Positions 51,750 to 61,000 of a stretch of 64,000 bases of DNA are shown here, piece after piece. The notes below the pieces were generated by a model, which was not told the DNA's origin, did no database searches, and saw only the letters and a program-made list of their open reading frames with translations. The DNA lies in assembly GCA_007751475.1 (NCBI GenBank), contig CP036434.1:682001-746000 (forward strand). The letters are read 5' to 3'. The first letter of the stretch is position 1; each line of letters opens with the position of its first letter. The translations under genes and the position numbers were made by a program. This DNA is from Saltatorellus ferox (GTDB lineage: Bacteria > Planctomycetota > UBA1135 > GCA-002686595).

Positions 51750-52769
51750 TCAGCGCGGCTGGACGACGAACGATGCGGCGTTCGTCGCGCCGACGCCCAA
51801 AAGCGAGTCGCGGTAGATGGTCTGCAGGTAGACCGTATCGCCCTGCGACTGGTTCGTGAGCTGGAGATCGAAGTCCGCGCTTCCGGTACCCGTGGGCTGT
51901 ACCCCGCCTTGACGCGTGACCGAGCCGCCAACGCAGAGGTTGTAGCTACCCATTGGCACGTTGGCCGGAGCGGTGGCGACGAAGAGGATGGCGAACGAGG
52001 AGGCCTGAAGGTTCTCGGCGCGAATCGTCAGGTACTCGGTGCCTTCTTGCTGAGAGCCGAAGGCGGCCAGGGTCGCGGCTGTCCCCGTCGAACCCGCCGG
52101 GGAAGTGCAGTACTCCGTGAGCAGCGCAGCGTCCAGCTCGTACGTCACGATCACCGTGGTGCTCGCGGACGCGCTGGAGGACATGAGGTCCAGCTGAAAC
52201 GGCACCAGATTGCCGCTTCCATCTCTGCCCGTCAGAGAGACATCACCAAGACTCAGACTGGTGGAAAACGACGCTCCGTTGACGACTGTACTCCAATCTG
52301 GACTGCTGTCCGTGATGGTCGTGTCCATGATGCACGTGAAGGTGTCGCACGTGAAGGGCCCTTGCACGTACGAGACGGATTCGCCAGGTCCCAGCAGGCT
52401 TCCGGAACCAACGGATCCTCCGGTGCTGTTGTAGTCCGAGGGGCCCCAGGTGCACAGACCACCGCAGGCGGCTCGGCCGTCGTATCTGATGCCGTAGATC
52501 TCCGTACCGGCGGAGCTGAGTGCGGTGGCGTCGAGTTCGAACGAACCGACGACCACGCCCTCCGCGAAAACCTCTCGCGTACGAACGCCGTCCCCCGTCG
52601 GAATGGCAAAGTTCAATCGGGCATCCACGACCGCGCTCGCAAGCGCAAAGGTGCTGTCCACGCCAGATACGGCGCTGGCGCTGTCGATTTCGGTCGCCGT
52701 GTACGTGGCCACTGCTTGGATGGATTGCTGAAGAGGTGCGCTAGCGAGCAAGCAGAGGGAAACGAGCAT
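51750..52769 (-). CDS. Secreted protein with YC...NLC C-terminal domain
   Basis: 339 aa. A signal peptide (about 1-13, SLCLLASAPLQQ) is followed by a Ser/Thr-rich beta region with four Cys (CGGLC, TCDTFTC) and a C-terminal domain of about 125 residues starting YCTSPAGSTG. That domain contains YNLCVGGSVTRQGG and TVYLQTIYRD and ends TNAASFVVQPR. It aligns with the C-terminal domain of the protein at 32473-33498 (YC, AFGS, NLC-GG, YRD/WFRD, N-A-SF). The gene is bracketed by perfect 31-bp direct repeats. No enzymatic motif. Confidence 0.7.
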   Translation of the reverse strand: MLVSLCLLASAPLQQSIQAVATYTATEIDSASAVSGVDSTFALASAVVDARLNFAIPTGDGVRTREVFAEGVVVGSFELDATALSSAGTEIYGIRYDGRAACGGLCTWGPSDYNSTGGSVGSGSLLGPGESVSYVQGPFTCDTFTCIMDTTITDSSPDWSTVVNGASFSTSLSLGDVSLTGRDGSGNLVPFQLDLMSSSASASTTVIVTYELDAALLTEYCTSPAGSTGTAATLAAFGSQQEGTEYLTIRAENLQASSFAILFVATAPANVPMGSYNLCVGGSVTRQGGVQPTGTGSADFDLQLTNQSQGDTVYLQTIYRDSLLGVGATNAASFVVQPR

Positions 52770-52962
52770 GATAGGTATCGAAGATGGGGAATCGAAGCGT
52801 GGGTTGGGAGAACTACCGGGGCTACACGCTCAGGGCGGAAGGAACACCGACTCCACGCGAAACTCTACCTTTCTTTGTTCGTGCCGTGAGCGCTCACTCT
52901 GAGAGCCTGAGCGAGAATTGCTCTGGCTCGACGCGCATCCGTGGCGGTCCCGCCAAAACGTG

Positions 52963-52993
52963 GCGGTTTCCTCGTGTCGGTAGGCTGGCCGGG
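52963..52993 (+). repeat. 31-bp direct repeat, copy 2 (intergenic)
   Basis: Perfect copy of 51637-51667, preceded by AAAACGTGGC, which resembles the nearby 38-bp repeat family (AAACGTGGCGG). It lies in the 251-bp gap between the secreted-protein gene and the DUF1266 gene. No gene is seen in that gap. Confidence 0.9.
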
Positions 52994-53020
52994 ACGCGGT
53001 CCGTAGGGCGCGCCAGCTCT

Positions 53021-53839
53021 TCAGCTCCAGCTCACCTTCTTCCAGGGACTGTCGTGGGCGTCGCTGACGGCATCGATCACGCTGCGCAGGTTTGGATTGT
53101 CCAGCTGGCTCATACCGTTCCAGACAGCGCGTCCGATCACGTAGCTCTTGTGGAACTCGGCCCAGGAGCCGAACTCCGATCGAGCGCGCTCGCCTGCCTC
53201 GCGGATGAACCCCCATGCCTCCTCCTCCGTCAGATAGCCGGCGGTGTGACAGAAGCGAGCGACCGTGACGGCGCGGCTGTAGTCCCAGGCGCTCGTGCCG
53301 CGGTCGAGGTCGCTCGGGGATTCGATGTAGCCGCGCCGCTTCAGCTCATCGTGTGTTTCGATGAAGTTCCCGAGCGGCTCCTCCAAGCGTGCGGCCGCGT
53401 TTCCGCCGAGCTCCTCTTCGAGCTGTTCCACCGAGGCTTTCGAGGGATCCGGGCCCACGAAGCGAAGAACGACGTCGAACGCGTCGCGGTGCCCCACGTC
53501 GAGCAGCCAGCGCAGCGTGGTCTTCGAATCTGCGCCCGTCTTGACGTCCCAGGATTCCGCGAGAACGCCCTGCATCTCTGCCGCGTGCGCGCCTGTTGCG
53601 AGCGTGTCCACGGGGAAGCCCCACATCGCACTCAGAACAGCACCGATGGAGAGATCGCGCACGTCCTCGTCCCTGGCCTTGGATGCAGCGGTGGGGAACA
53701 TCTTGGGGATGACGGCGCCGCCCCTGGCTGCGCCGTCCCTCCGCGATGTGATCGAGATGGACCACCAGAGAAGGCCGACGAGTGAGAGGCCGAACGTCCA
53801 GCCAAACCAGGGAAGGCCAAGGAGAGCGAAGAGAGTCAT
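53021..53839 (-). CDS. DUF1266 domain protein with N-terminal membrane anchor
   Basis: 272 aa. TM helix about 5-30 (LPWFGWTFGLSLVGLLWWSISI), then a soluble domain with the DUF1266 pattern: LSAMWGFPVDTLATG, LAESWDVKTGADSKTTLRWLLDVGHRDAFD, WDYSRAVTVARFCHTAGYLTEEEAWGFIREAGERAR and SWAEFHKSYVIGRAVWNG. DUF1266 proteins are often found near polymorphic toxin or stress genes, but their role is unknown. A 255-bp gap to the next gene at 54095 shows nothing recognisable. Confidence 0.8.
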   Translation of the reverse strand: MTLFALLGLPWFGWTFGLSLVGLLWWSISITSRRDGAARGGAVIPKMFPTAASKARDEDVRDLSIGAVLSAMWGFPVDTLATGAHAAEMQGVLAESWDVKTGADSKTTLRWLLDVGHRDAFDVVLRFVGPDPSKASVEQLEEELGGNAAARLEEPLGNFIETHDELKRRGYIESPSDLDRGTSAWDYSRAVTVARFCHTAGYLTEEEAWGFIREAGERARSEFGSWAEFHKSYVIGRAVWNGMSQLDNPNLRSVIDAVSDAHDSPWKKVSWS

Positions 53840-54094
53840 GGGGGAGGACCGTGGCAGGGAAGAGGAAGGAGCTCTCAGCAGTAGAGTCGTACATGCGCTG
53901 CTCGAGACGAACGCCCCCTCAGCTTGCCGTCTCGAGCGTGGTGAGGCGAGTGAGCGCGGAGGACTCGTGTCATCGAATCGTCACGGATCGCGCTGCTGGT
54001 ATCGAAGCCTCTTCGATCGCTCAGGATTCCTGTGACGCGGGGCCTGCCCGTCCCTCGCACGGGTAAGCTCCCAGCTCTCCCTTTCGATCCGATC

Positions 54095-55423
54095 ATGAAA
54101 GCTTTCGTCATGCGCTGCCCCGACTGCGGCGCTCAGCTCAAGGCCGACAAGGGCCTCACCGAGTGCACCTACTGCGGTACGTCGATCATGATCGACGACG
54201 GCAAGGAAGCTCCAGCGGACCTGGCCCCGCCTGGCGCGATCCCCCAGGTGGCAGACGCGTCAGGTCCCGATATTTCGCCGCGCCTGATTCTCACCGGGAG
54301 CCTCGTTCTCTTGGTCGTGTCCATCATCGGGATCGCCAACTCATTGAGAGAGGAGGGCGCAGCGTCCCGCGTGGAGCGGGGGCGCGCGCCCACCTCCCGT
54401 CCCGTGGCGTTGTCCGGTAGTAGCGCGCCCAAGGCCCCGACGATCCGCTGGGGCGCCAGGAAACCCGTGGTTCAGGCCATCGACGAGGATGAGGTGCTCG
54501 ATCTCGTCACCTCGTTCGACGGCGCGGATAGCGAGGTCTACGTCGCGGCCTTGAACGGCATCGATGGAAGCGTTCTGTGGCGCACGGAGGCGGTCCCCGG
54601 ACTGTCGGGCGGGGCCAGGGCTCGCATCCTCGTGGGGAAGACCGCGGTCTTCGCGGCTGGACCGACCGGGGAGTTGACGGCCTTTTCCCTGCGTGAAGGC
54701 GGAACCCTGTGGACGATCCGGCTCGCGGAGGTCGTGGCCTCGATCCATCCTCTCGAGGGCGTCGAAGAGCCCACGGTGGCGGTGCGGCTCAAGGACGAGA
54801 GTCACGTGCGGGTCAGCCTGGCGCGAGGCGGTTTACAGCCCGGACATCCCGACGAAGGCGAGTGGCCGGAGGCGCTGCCATCGCTCAGCGGGGTGAACGA
54901 AAACGCGGGGACGAAGACGGTGAACGTGTTCGGGACGCGGCGGATGGGAGAACTCACCATCGACCATGCTCTGGTCGCTCTCGACGGATCCTTCCAGATC
55001 GGTCTTGGAAGGCGGCGCAAGGGATCGGAGACACCGACCCTTCTTCGCCTCGACGGAGTGACCGGTGATCCCCTCGATCGCACCGAGTGGAAGGAGATCT
55101 GGAAGACGCCCATCGCGGGGGTGGACCCTCTCGCCGCGCGTTTGCCGCTCGGCCTCTCGGGCTTCTTCCACGCCAGCCATGAGTACGCTTGCGCGGCCTA
55201 CATGGGGGAGGGCGCGATCGGCATGAGTCCCACCCGATTTTCCGCCTTCGACATGACCGACGGTCGGCGCCTTTGGGATCGAGAGCTACCGGAGCGCGCT
55301 ATGTTCACGTCGGTCACCGTCGTGGGGCATCGCGTCTACGTCGTCGCGGGAAGGCAACTCATGGTCCTGGACGTCGTTAGCGGTGAGCTCCTCTTCTCGG
55401 TGAAGGAGCTCGCTCTCGCTTGA
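54095..55423 (+). CDS. Membrane protein with N-terminal zinc ribbon and PQQ-like beta-propeller
   Basis: 442 aa from the ATG at 54095. Cytoplasmic zinc ribbon (FVMRCPDCGAQLKADKGLTECTYCGT, two CxxC knuckles), TM helix about 67-84 (ILTGSLVLLVVSIIGIA), then a seven-bladed-type PQQ/quinoprotein-like propeller outside (EVYVAALNGIDGSVLWRTE, AAGPTGELTAFSLREGGTLWTIR, SAFDMTDGRRLWDRELP, YVVAGRQLMVLDVVSGELLFS). No catalytic quinoprotein site is seen; the propeller is probably a binding or scaffold platform. Its 3' end is duplicated about 1.8 kb downstream. Confidence 0.75.
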   Translation: MKAFVMRCPDCGAQLKADKGLTECTYCGTSIMIDDGKEAPADLAPPGAIPQVADASGPDISPRLILTGSLVLLVVSIIGIANSLREEGAASRVERGRAPTSRPVALSGSSAPKAPTIRWGARKPVVQAIDEDEVLDLVTSFDGADSEVYVAALNGIDGSVLWRTEAVPGLSGGARARILVGKTAVFAAGPTGELTAFSLREGGTLWTIRLAEVVASIHPLEGVEEPTVAVRLKDESHVRVSLARGGLQPGHPDEGEWPEALPSLSGVNENAGTKTVNVFGTRRMGELTIDHALVALDGSFQIGLGRRRKGSETPTLLRLDGVTGDPLDRTEWKEIWKTPIAGVDPLAARLPLGLSGFFHASHEYACAAYMGEGAIGMSPTRFSAFDMTDGRRLWDRELPERAMFTSVTVVGHRVYVVAGRQLMVLDVVSGELLFSVKELALA

Positions 55424-55460
55424 ACGAGGCCGCAGCGATTCATAGACCCGTGGCATCCGA
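55334..55460 (+). repeat. Duplicated gene 3' end, copy 1
   Basis: The last 30 codons of the zinc ribbon-propeller gene plus about 35 bp beyond. Conserved blocks with copy 2 include GTCGTCGCGGGAAGGCAACT, GGTGAAGGA and ACCCGTGGCATCCGA. Confidence 0.85.
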
Positions 55461-55488
55461 GGGGAGGTAGCGAGCCCGACCCAAACCT

Positions 55489-55543
55489 GGCGGTACCGAA
55501 CCCGACCCAAACCCGCCACGTTTCGAAATGTACCGGTACCGCC
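55489..55543 (+). repeat. 38-bp element, copy A, with short inverted end
   Basis: Starts GGCGGTACCGAACCCGACCC and continues through GCCACGTTTCGA (38 bp, one difference from copy B). GGTACCGCC at 55535-55543 is an inverted echo of its first nine bases. Confidence 0.85.
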
Positions 55544-55609
55544 AGACGGCCTGCGCCATCCCCAGGCGGAATCAGTGGCTTCACCGATGCCGTCGCAGCG
55601 CCAGGCTGG

Positions 55610-55759
55610 TCAGCTGTCGGCGGCGTGGCCTGTCGACTGCCAGCACCACGTCTTGGGTTGCCACTCATGGTTTCCTGGCCCGGCGAGCACCGGATCGAGG
55701 AAGGCGCGAGCTGCCTCGAAAGCCTCCGCAATCGTTGGCCAGTCGAGCTGGTCCTCCTT
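55610..55759 (-). pseudogene. C-terminal remnant of an unidentified gene
   Basis: On the minus strand one frame reads KEDQLDWPTIAEAFEAARAF, then LDPVLAGPGNHEWQPKTW, ending at a stop at 55610-55612. It begins exactly where the 38-bp palindrome ends, with no start codon, so it looks like a gene tail truncated by the repeat. The family is not identified; the D-W-P...F-L-x-P-V-L...W pattern is reminiscent of nucleotidyltransferase-toxin C-termini, a weak guess. Confidence 0.4.
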
Positions 55760-55760
55760 T

Positions 55761-55857
55761 GGCGGTACCGAACCCGACCCAAAGCCGCCACGTTTCGAAA
55801 CGAAGAGAAACCCTTCAAATCGAAACGTGGCGGCTTTGGGTCGGGTTCAGTACCGCC
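55761..55857 (+). repeat. 38-bp inverted repeat pair (long hairpin), copies B and C
   Basis: Arms 55761-55798 and 55820-55857 are reverse complements over 38 bp with one mismatch, separated by 21 nt. Transcribed in either direction this would form a very stable hairpin. No adjacent T-tract, so it is not a standard terminator. Confidence 0.92.
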
Positions 55858-55917
55858 AGGTTCAGTACCGCCACGAACGGTCGCAAGTCGCAGGTGGGGT
55901 CGGGGTTACCCAAGGAC

Positions 55918-56976
55918 TCAGCGGCCGTCGTCCATCGCAAGGACTTCGGCAATCCAATTCTCGATAGCCAATGCGCTCTCCTGCGCCCCCTGGATCCGCT
56001 GGTGGAGCTCGACGTTGGCCCCCGCGAACGGGAACCAGTCGCGGTCGAGTGCCCTGGCCTCGGCCACGAGCGCTGCCATGCGCTTCGCCTCGGGCTCCTG
56101 ATCGAAGAGCTGCCTCTGGACGGCCACCGCCAGCTCGAGACCCACCGCACGGTCGGTCGTAGCATTCCCGCCCACGCGATAGGCGACCCGCCGCCAGCCA
56201 TGGCTCACCGCCCACCAGTCCGGACTTGACCCCCCGTACAGTCGAGCCACCGCGCCCCTGTGCGTTCGCATGGCCTCGGCGTTGATGTCGATCGAATCCA
56301 GGGCGGCGAGCAAGCGAGCGCGCTGAGCCAGGCTCATGCGGAGGCCATCGGCCTGGCAGACTTCGTACGCGCGACGGGCCTGTTCCATGACGACGCACCC
56401 CACCAATAGTCCAGAGAGATGGCGCTTCGTCAAGGTCGACCCGAGGTGCAGGGTGGCGAGCATCGCATCGAAGCGCTCGTCGAGCTCCCACGCGGGCACA
56501 TCGCCCGAGGCAGCTGATGCCAGTAGCTGAGCTACCTTGAGCGCGTCGGAAAGCCGGAACGAGTCAGACTCGAGATCGTAGGGGAATGGAATCATTCTCG
56601 CGTGCGGTGGCGCGCATGCGGCCAGCACTTCTTTCCCCAGGGCGTGGAGTTCGCGCTGGCCCTCTTCCGACAGGCGGGCCGCCGAGGGCGATACGGATCC
56701 TCCACCCGCGTTCTGACCAAGCCAGTCCGATAGGTGTGTGGACAGCGGCCCGAGGTCGAGCGCGGAGTACGGAGGCGGCCCATCGATCAGCTCGTAGGGG
56801 CGCGCAGCGTCGATCGCCCGGTCGAGGCGCCCAGGATCCAGGCGGGTCACGGCACGCACCAGCACCGCGGCGATCCCCACGAGGACGATCCATCGGAAGA
56901 TCCTGGAGGGCTCTGCATGGGCTCCGGACTCCTTGGAGCCCGAGGTGGGGAAATTCTCGGAAGGGTGCTCGGTCAA
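55918..56976 (-). CDS. Hypothetical membrane-anchored protein inside repeat-bracketed cassette
   Basis: 352 aa. TM helix about 28-44 (IVLVGIAAVLVRAV), then a soluble, mostly helical region without recognised domain (LSDALKVAQLLASAASGDVPAWELDERFDAML; ATTDRAVGLELAVAVQRQLFDQEPEAKRM). Two Cys pairs at most, no catalytic motif. The gene lies on the opposite strand to its left neighbour and is flanked on both sides by 38-bp elements and by a duplicated gene end, so it may have arrived as a cassette. A partner to the propeller protein is possible but unsupported. Confidence 0.6.
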   Translation of the reverse strand: MTEHPSENFPTSGSKESGAHAEPSRIFRWIVLVGIAAVLVRAVTRLDPGRLDRAIDAARPYELIDGPPPYSALDLGPLSTHLSDWLGQNAGGGSVSPSAARLSEEGQRELHALGKEVLAACAPPHARMIPFPYDLESDSFRLSDALKVAQLLASAASGDVPAWELDERFDAMLATLHLGSTLTKRHLSGLLVGCVVMEQARRAYEVCQADGLRMSLAQRARLLAALDSIDINAEAMRTHRGAVARLYGGSSPDWWAVSHGWRRVAYRVGGNATTDRAVGLELAVAVQRQLFDQEPEAKRMAALVAEARALDRDWFPFAGANVELHQRIQGAQESALAIENWIAEVLAMDDGR

Positions 56977-57092
56977 GATGAATCAGGATCGGTGGAAACG
57001 AACGTGCAGGCCACGGTCCGACGGCCCCCCGCGCCGTATTCTTCCCCCACGAACCCGAGAGATGCTCCAGCCGAACCCGTTCAGGGCGCGTT

Positions 57093-57130
57093 TTGAAACG
57101 TGGCGGCTTTGGGTTGGGTTCGGCACCGCG
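57093..57130 (-). repeat. 38-bp element, copy D (diverged)
   Basis: Same orientation as arm C, with four differences over 38 bp (TTGAAACGTGGCGGCTTTGG at its start). It sits directly before the second copy of the duplicated gene end. Confidence 0.8.
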
Positions 57131-57134
57131 AAGG

Positions 57135-57260
57135 GTCTGCGTCGTCGCGGGAAGGCAACTCATGGTCTTGGACGTCGTCCGCTGTCCACCGCTCTCGTCG
57201 GTGAAGGAACTCGCTCTCGACTGAGCGAGGTCAGGATGAATCGGAGACCCGTGGCATCCG
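57135..57260 (+). repeat. Duplicated gene 3' end, copy 2 (diverged)
   Basis: Remnant of the 3' end of the zinc ribbon-propeller gene, with point changes and small indels that destroy the frame. Its last 30 bp double as the C-terminal codons of the HAD hydrolase gene on the opposite strand. Confidence 0.8.
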
Positions 57261-57923
57261 ATGACCCGGCAGATCACCGGCGATCCGCTCCAGGACTTTG
57301 AGGATCGGGTCCGGCTGGGAGAAGTCCCTGAACGAGTTGCGTGTACCGAGTTCCTGGACGCGTCTTCCAATCCCGATCATCGGAATCCCGAGCGCGCGAG
57401 AAGCCTCAACGTCCCAGGGAGCATCCCCGAAATAGACCGCTCGTTCGAGGGTGGCTCCGGCGCGCAGCGCCGCCAATGGGAGGATATCTCTCCGACGGGG
57501 CGTGTCGCTCGACGTCGCGTGGGGGAATCTGGACAGGTCGATCCCACAGCAGTCGAGCTTGAACGCGGCCTCTGAGTCGAAGCCGCCTGTGGCGAAGGCC
57601 ACCGTGAAAGCTGGGTCCTCGTGCAGCCGTTCGATGAATGGAACCGCTCCGGGGAGAGGTGAAAAGTCACCTGGGAACTCCGGCCTGGCTTCGCGCAGTC
57701 GTTGGACGAAGCGTTCCTGGAACAGGCGCGCCCTGGTGGTCGAGTCCGGATCGGCCTTCAGCAGTTCCTGTGTGATCCCGCTGCTCGTCGGCTCCTCGTA
57801 CCGTGTCCAGTCGATCGATTCGAGAGATCGGCCGCAAGCCTCTTCGAACGCAGCGGCGAAGCACCGGCCTTCGACTTCCTGCGTGTCGCAGATCGTTCCG
57901 TCGATATCGAAGAGGATGAGCAT
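57231..57923 (-). CDS. HAD-superfamily hydrolase (phosphoglycolate phosphatase-like)
   Basis: 230 aa from the ATG at 57921-57923. Motif I DIDGTICDT (nucleophile Asp), motif II VAFATGGFDSE, motif III Lys probably in the following loop, motif IV VYFGDAPWDVEAS. A helical cap lies between motifs I and II (about 20-95), placing it with the Gph/beta-PGM subfamily I. Cytoplasmic phosphatase of a small phospho-metabolite, substrate unknown. The last ten residues derive from the duplicated repeat, so the C-terminus may differ from relatives. Confidence 0.85.
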   Translation of the reverse strand: MLILFDIDGTICDTQEVEGRCFAAAFEEACGRSLESIDWTRYEEPTSSGITQELLKADPDSTTRARLFQERFVQRLREARPEFPGDFSPLPGAVPFIERLHEDPAFTVAFATGGFDSEAAFKLDCCGIDLSRFPHATSSDTPRRRDILPLAALRAGATLERAVYFGDAPWDVEASRALGIPMIGIGRRVQELGTRNSFRDFSQPDPILKVLERIAGDLPGHRMPRVSDSS

Positions 57924-58067
57924 GGATTCCAGGGGTCGTCGCGAAAGGCGACATGTCCCGGCGGGCGTGTGTCTGGCTGTCTGAGAGTAGACTGGCGATC
58001 CGTGGTCCGAGTCGTTTGGAGAGATTCTTGCCAACGATCCACGGGTCAGACAACAGGGGAGGGCACC

Positions 58068-61000
58068 ATGGAACCTCAACCCAGAAGCCGCCGCTCTCGC
58101 TCCGCCGTGAACCTCGACGAACTCCTCCAGCACGCCGAATGGCTGCGCGGGCTCAGCCGCTCGCTCGTTCGCGATGGGAACGAGGCCGAGGATGTTTTTC
58201 AGGAGTCGATGCAGGTCGCGCTCGCGCGCCTCGATCGCGCCGGGGAGGCCGGGGAGGCCGGGACCGCGGGGGCGATCGGTCGGCCGTGGCTGGCAGGCGT
58301 CGCCAGGATGGTCACTCGCGCTCGCCAGAGGCGCGCCGCGGAGAGCGCGCGCCGGAACGCGGTCGCCGTCCGGGAATCGAACCGCGCTGCGACCACGGGC
58401 TCGCCCCTCGACGACCTCGAGGTACTGGACCAGCAGCGCAGCCTGATCGAACACGTCGGCGCACTGCCCGACGTGCAGCGGCGCGTGATCCTCGCACGCT
58501 TCTATGAAGGCCTCGCGCCACATGAGATCGCCGTGCAGACGGGCGCCAACGTCGCCACGGTCAAGAGCCAGATCCAGCGCGGCCTCGCGGCGCTGCGTGA
58601 GCGGCTCGACGGAGAATACGGCGATCGGCGCAGCTGGGCGGTCGCGCTCCTGCCGCTCGCCAAGGCGAGCGAGCTGCAGGCGCTCAAGGCAAGTGCGGTG
58701 GCGGGGAGCGCGATCGCCATGTGGACGAAGGTGGCGGCCGCCATTCTGTTGGCGCTGGGCCTGGGGATCCTGTGGAAGGAAACACGCCTCGAGAGTACGC
58801 ACGCGGCTCGGCTGGTGCCGCTCGGCGCATCGACGGAAAAGGTCGACGACGATCCTGGACCTGTGGCGATGGAGATTGCGGCGGCTGCTGGCGAGCGGGT
58901 TCCGCAGGAAGCGGCAACGGATCGAGCGACTCCCGACGACGAGGCGCCCTCGAGGGCATCCGCACACGGAAGTCTCGACCCCGTCTCCGTGGCTCCGCTC
59001 TCCCCATCGGCCGCGAGCGGGGAGTTTGGCGACCTCATCGTTCGCTGCGTGCAGGAGGGGAGCTCGCTCCCGGCGCCCGACGTCTACGTGGGTCTTCGCG
59101 CCAGCGCCGATCAGCCCGATGGGTCCTACCCACGAGGACAGCGAAGCGGCGCCGACGGCGTCGCTCGCTGGGACGGGATTCCGGCGGGGCCGTACTTCGC
59201 GCGCACCCAGCGCGTCGAAGTCGCGGCGGGGGTGGCGACCGAGATGCTGATCGAGGTCCCCTGGAGGGCCATGATCCGCGGGCGAGTGGTGGACTGGTCG
59301 GGGCAGCCGGTCGTGGGAGCGATGGTGGCCGAACTGGAGGGTGCACGGGACGTCACGGATGCCGAAGGACGCTTCGAGCTTCACGTCGTGCCCCACACGG
59401 CCTGGGTCAAGGCGACGGCCGATGGCTTTCAGCACTCGGACGTGGCGGTCGTCTCCGCCGACGTGCGGACGAAGCGTGACGTTCTGCTCACGATGCGCCG
59501 CGGCGGCGCATCGCTCTCGGGCACCGTGCTGGCGCCCGACGGAGCCGCGGTCGCGGGCATCCATGTTCGAGCCGATGAGACCGAGCGCTACCGAGACGAG
59601 CATCGGCGCGATTACAACCTCTCCACCATGGGGTGCACCACGGACAGCGCCGGGCGGTATCGGTTCGACGGGCTTCTTCCCGTGCCACTCCGTGTCAGCG
59701 TTCGGAGCGGGCCCTTCGGTTCGTTCGAGCGGACGGTCGACATCGAACAGGACGCCGTGGAGACACTGGACATCTCGCTCCCCGCGGCTCTCGAGCTCTT
59801 CGGCAAGGTCACGGACGCCAGCGGCGAGCCCGTCGCGGGCGCCACGGTGTCCGTCTACACGGGCCGGCCAGGAGTCATGCAGTCGATGGAGACGGACGCA
59901 GCAGGGGACTACCGCTTCGAATCGGCCCCTTCGGGCGCGAGGGAGTTCCGCGTGGGCCACCTGGAAGCCGGAAGCGTTCGCGTGACCCCGACGCTGCCCG
60001 CGAGCGGAGCGCATCGCGTGGACTTCACGCTCCCGGGAACCGTCGGCGACACCCGCCAGGCGCTCCGCGGCCAGGTGCTCGACGCCGCGGGCGTGCCACT
60101 GGAGAAATGGACGGTCCTCGCCAGTTCGCCCGAAGGCATGGCCACGATCGGCTACACCGACGCCGAGGGGCGATTCGAGTCCCGGCGCGAAGGCCGCTGG
60201 ATGAAAGACCTCTCCGTTCTGTCGCCGCGCATCTACGGTCGCGTCGTCCAGTCCTTCCCGGACCTCGCACTGGCGAACTCGCCCGTGGTGCTCGGCGTGA
60301 CGACGCGGATGGGGTCGATCCGCGGCAGCGTGGAGGACCGCTCCGGTGGTTTGCCGGAGGATGCGCAGGCGCAGCTCCATACCCTCAACGGGCCCTACGT
60401 GCAAAGCGCTCTGTCGACGGCGGCTCCGAACTTCGAATGGAGCGAACTTCCGCCCGGTGAGTACCAGATCCGGATCGCCGGCACAGGTCGTGCGACCCGG
60501 AAGATCCCGGTGAAGCTCGACCCCGGGCAGAACCTCGACCTGGGCACGCTGGTCTCCAGCGCGGGCGGCCAGCTGGAGCTGCGCGGCTTGCCCGCCGGGG
60601 TGCCTTCGTTCGTTCTGGTCTCCGATCGCGCGGGCGTCGTGTCGGACCCGATCGAACTCCGGCCAGGGCAGAGCACGCTCTCGTCTCTACGGGAGGGGCC
60701 CGTGTTCGTGAACTCCATGACGCCCGGCCGCGCGACGCGATCCTTCGAGGCGCTCATCGAACCCGGACAGGTCACAGTCCACCGGTGTGACGAAACGCCT
60801 GGATACGTGCACCGGGTGGCCGTGACCGTGAATGGCCTGTCGCCCCAGAGCACCTCCCAAGGGGCCGTGCTCGTCGGCTATTCGGTGGAGGACGCCGCGA
60901 GCGGTGAGGTGGTCGCGTCGTTCCTTCAGGTGGCGATGGGGGCCGACATGGAGCTCGCGCCTCTCGCGCCCGGCGCATACCGCATTCGAGCCTTTACGCA

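Larger units (their letters stand above)
55424..55917 (+). other. Repeat-rich intergenic region with a gene remnant
   Basis: 494 bp without an intact gene. It contains three 38-bp repeat arms (55489-55526, 55761-55798, 55820-55857), a partial fourth (55858-55872), and a coding-like minus-strand remnant between them (55610-55759). Confidence 0.8.
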
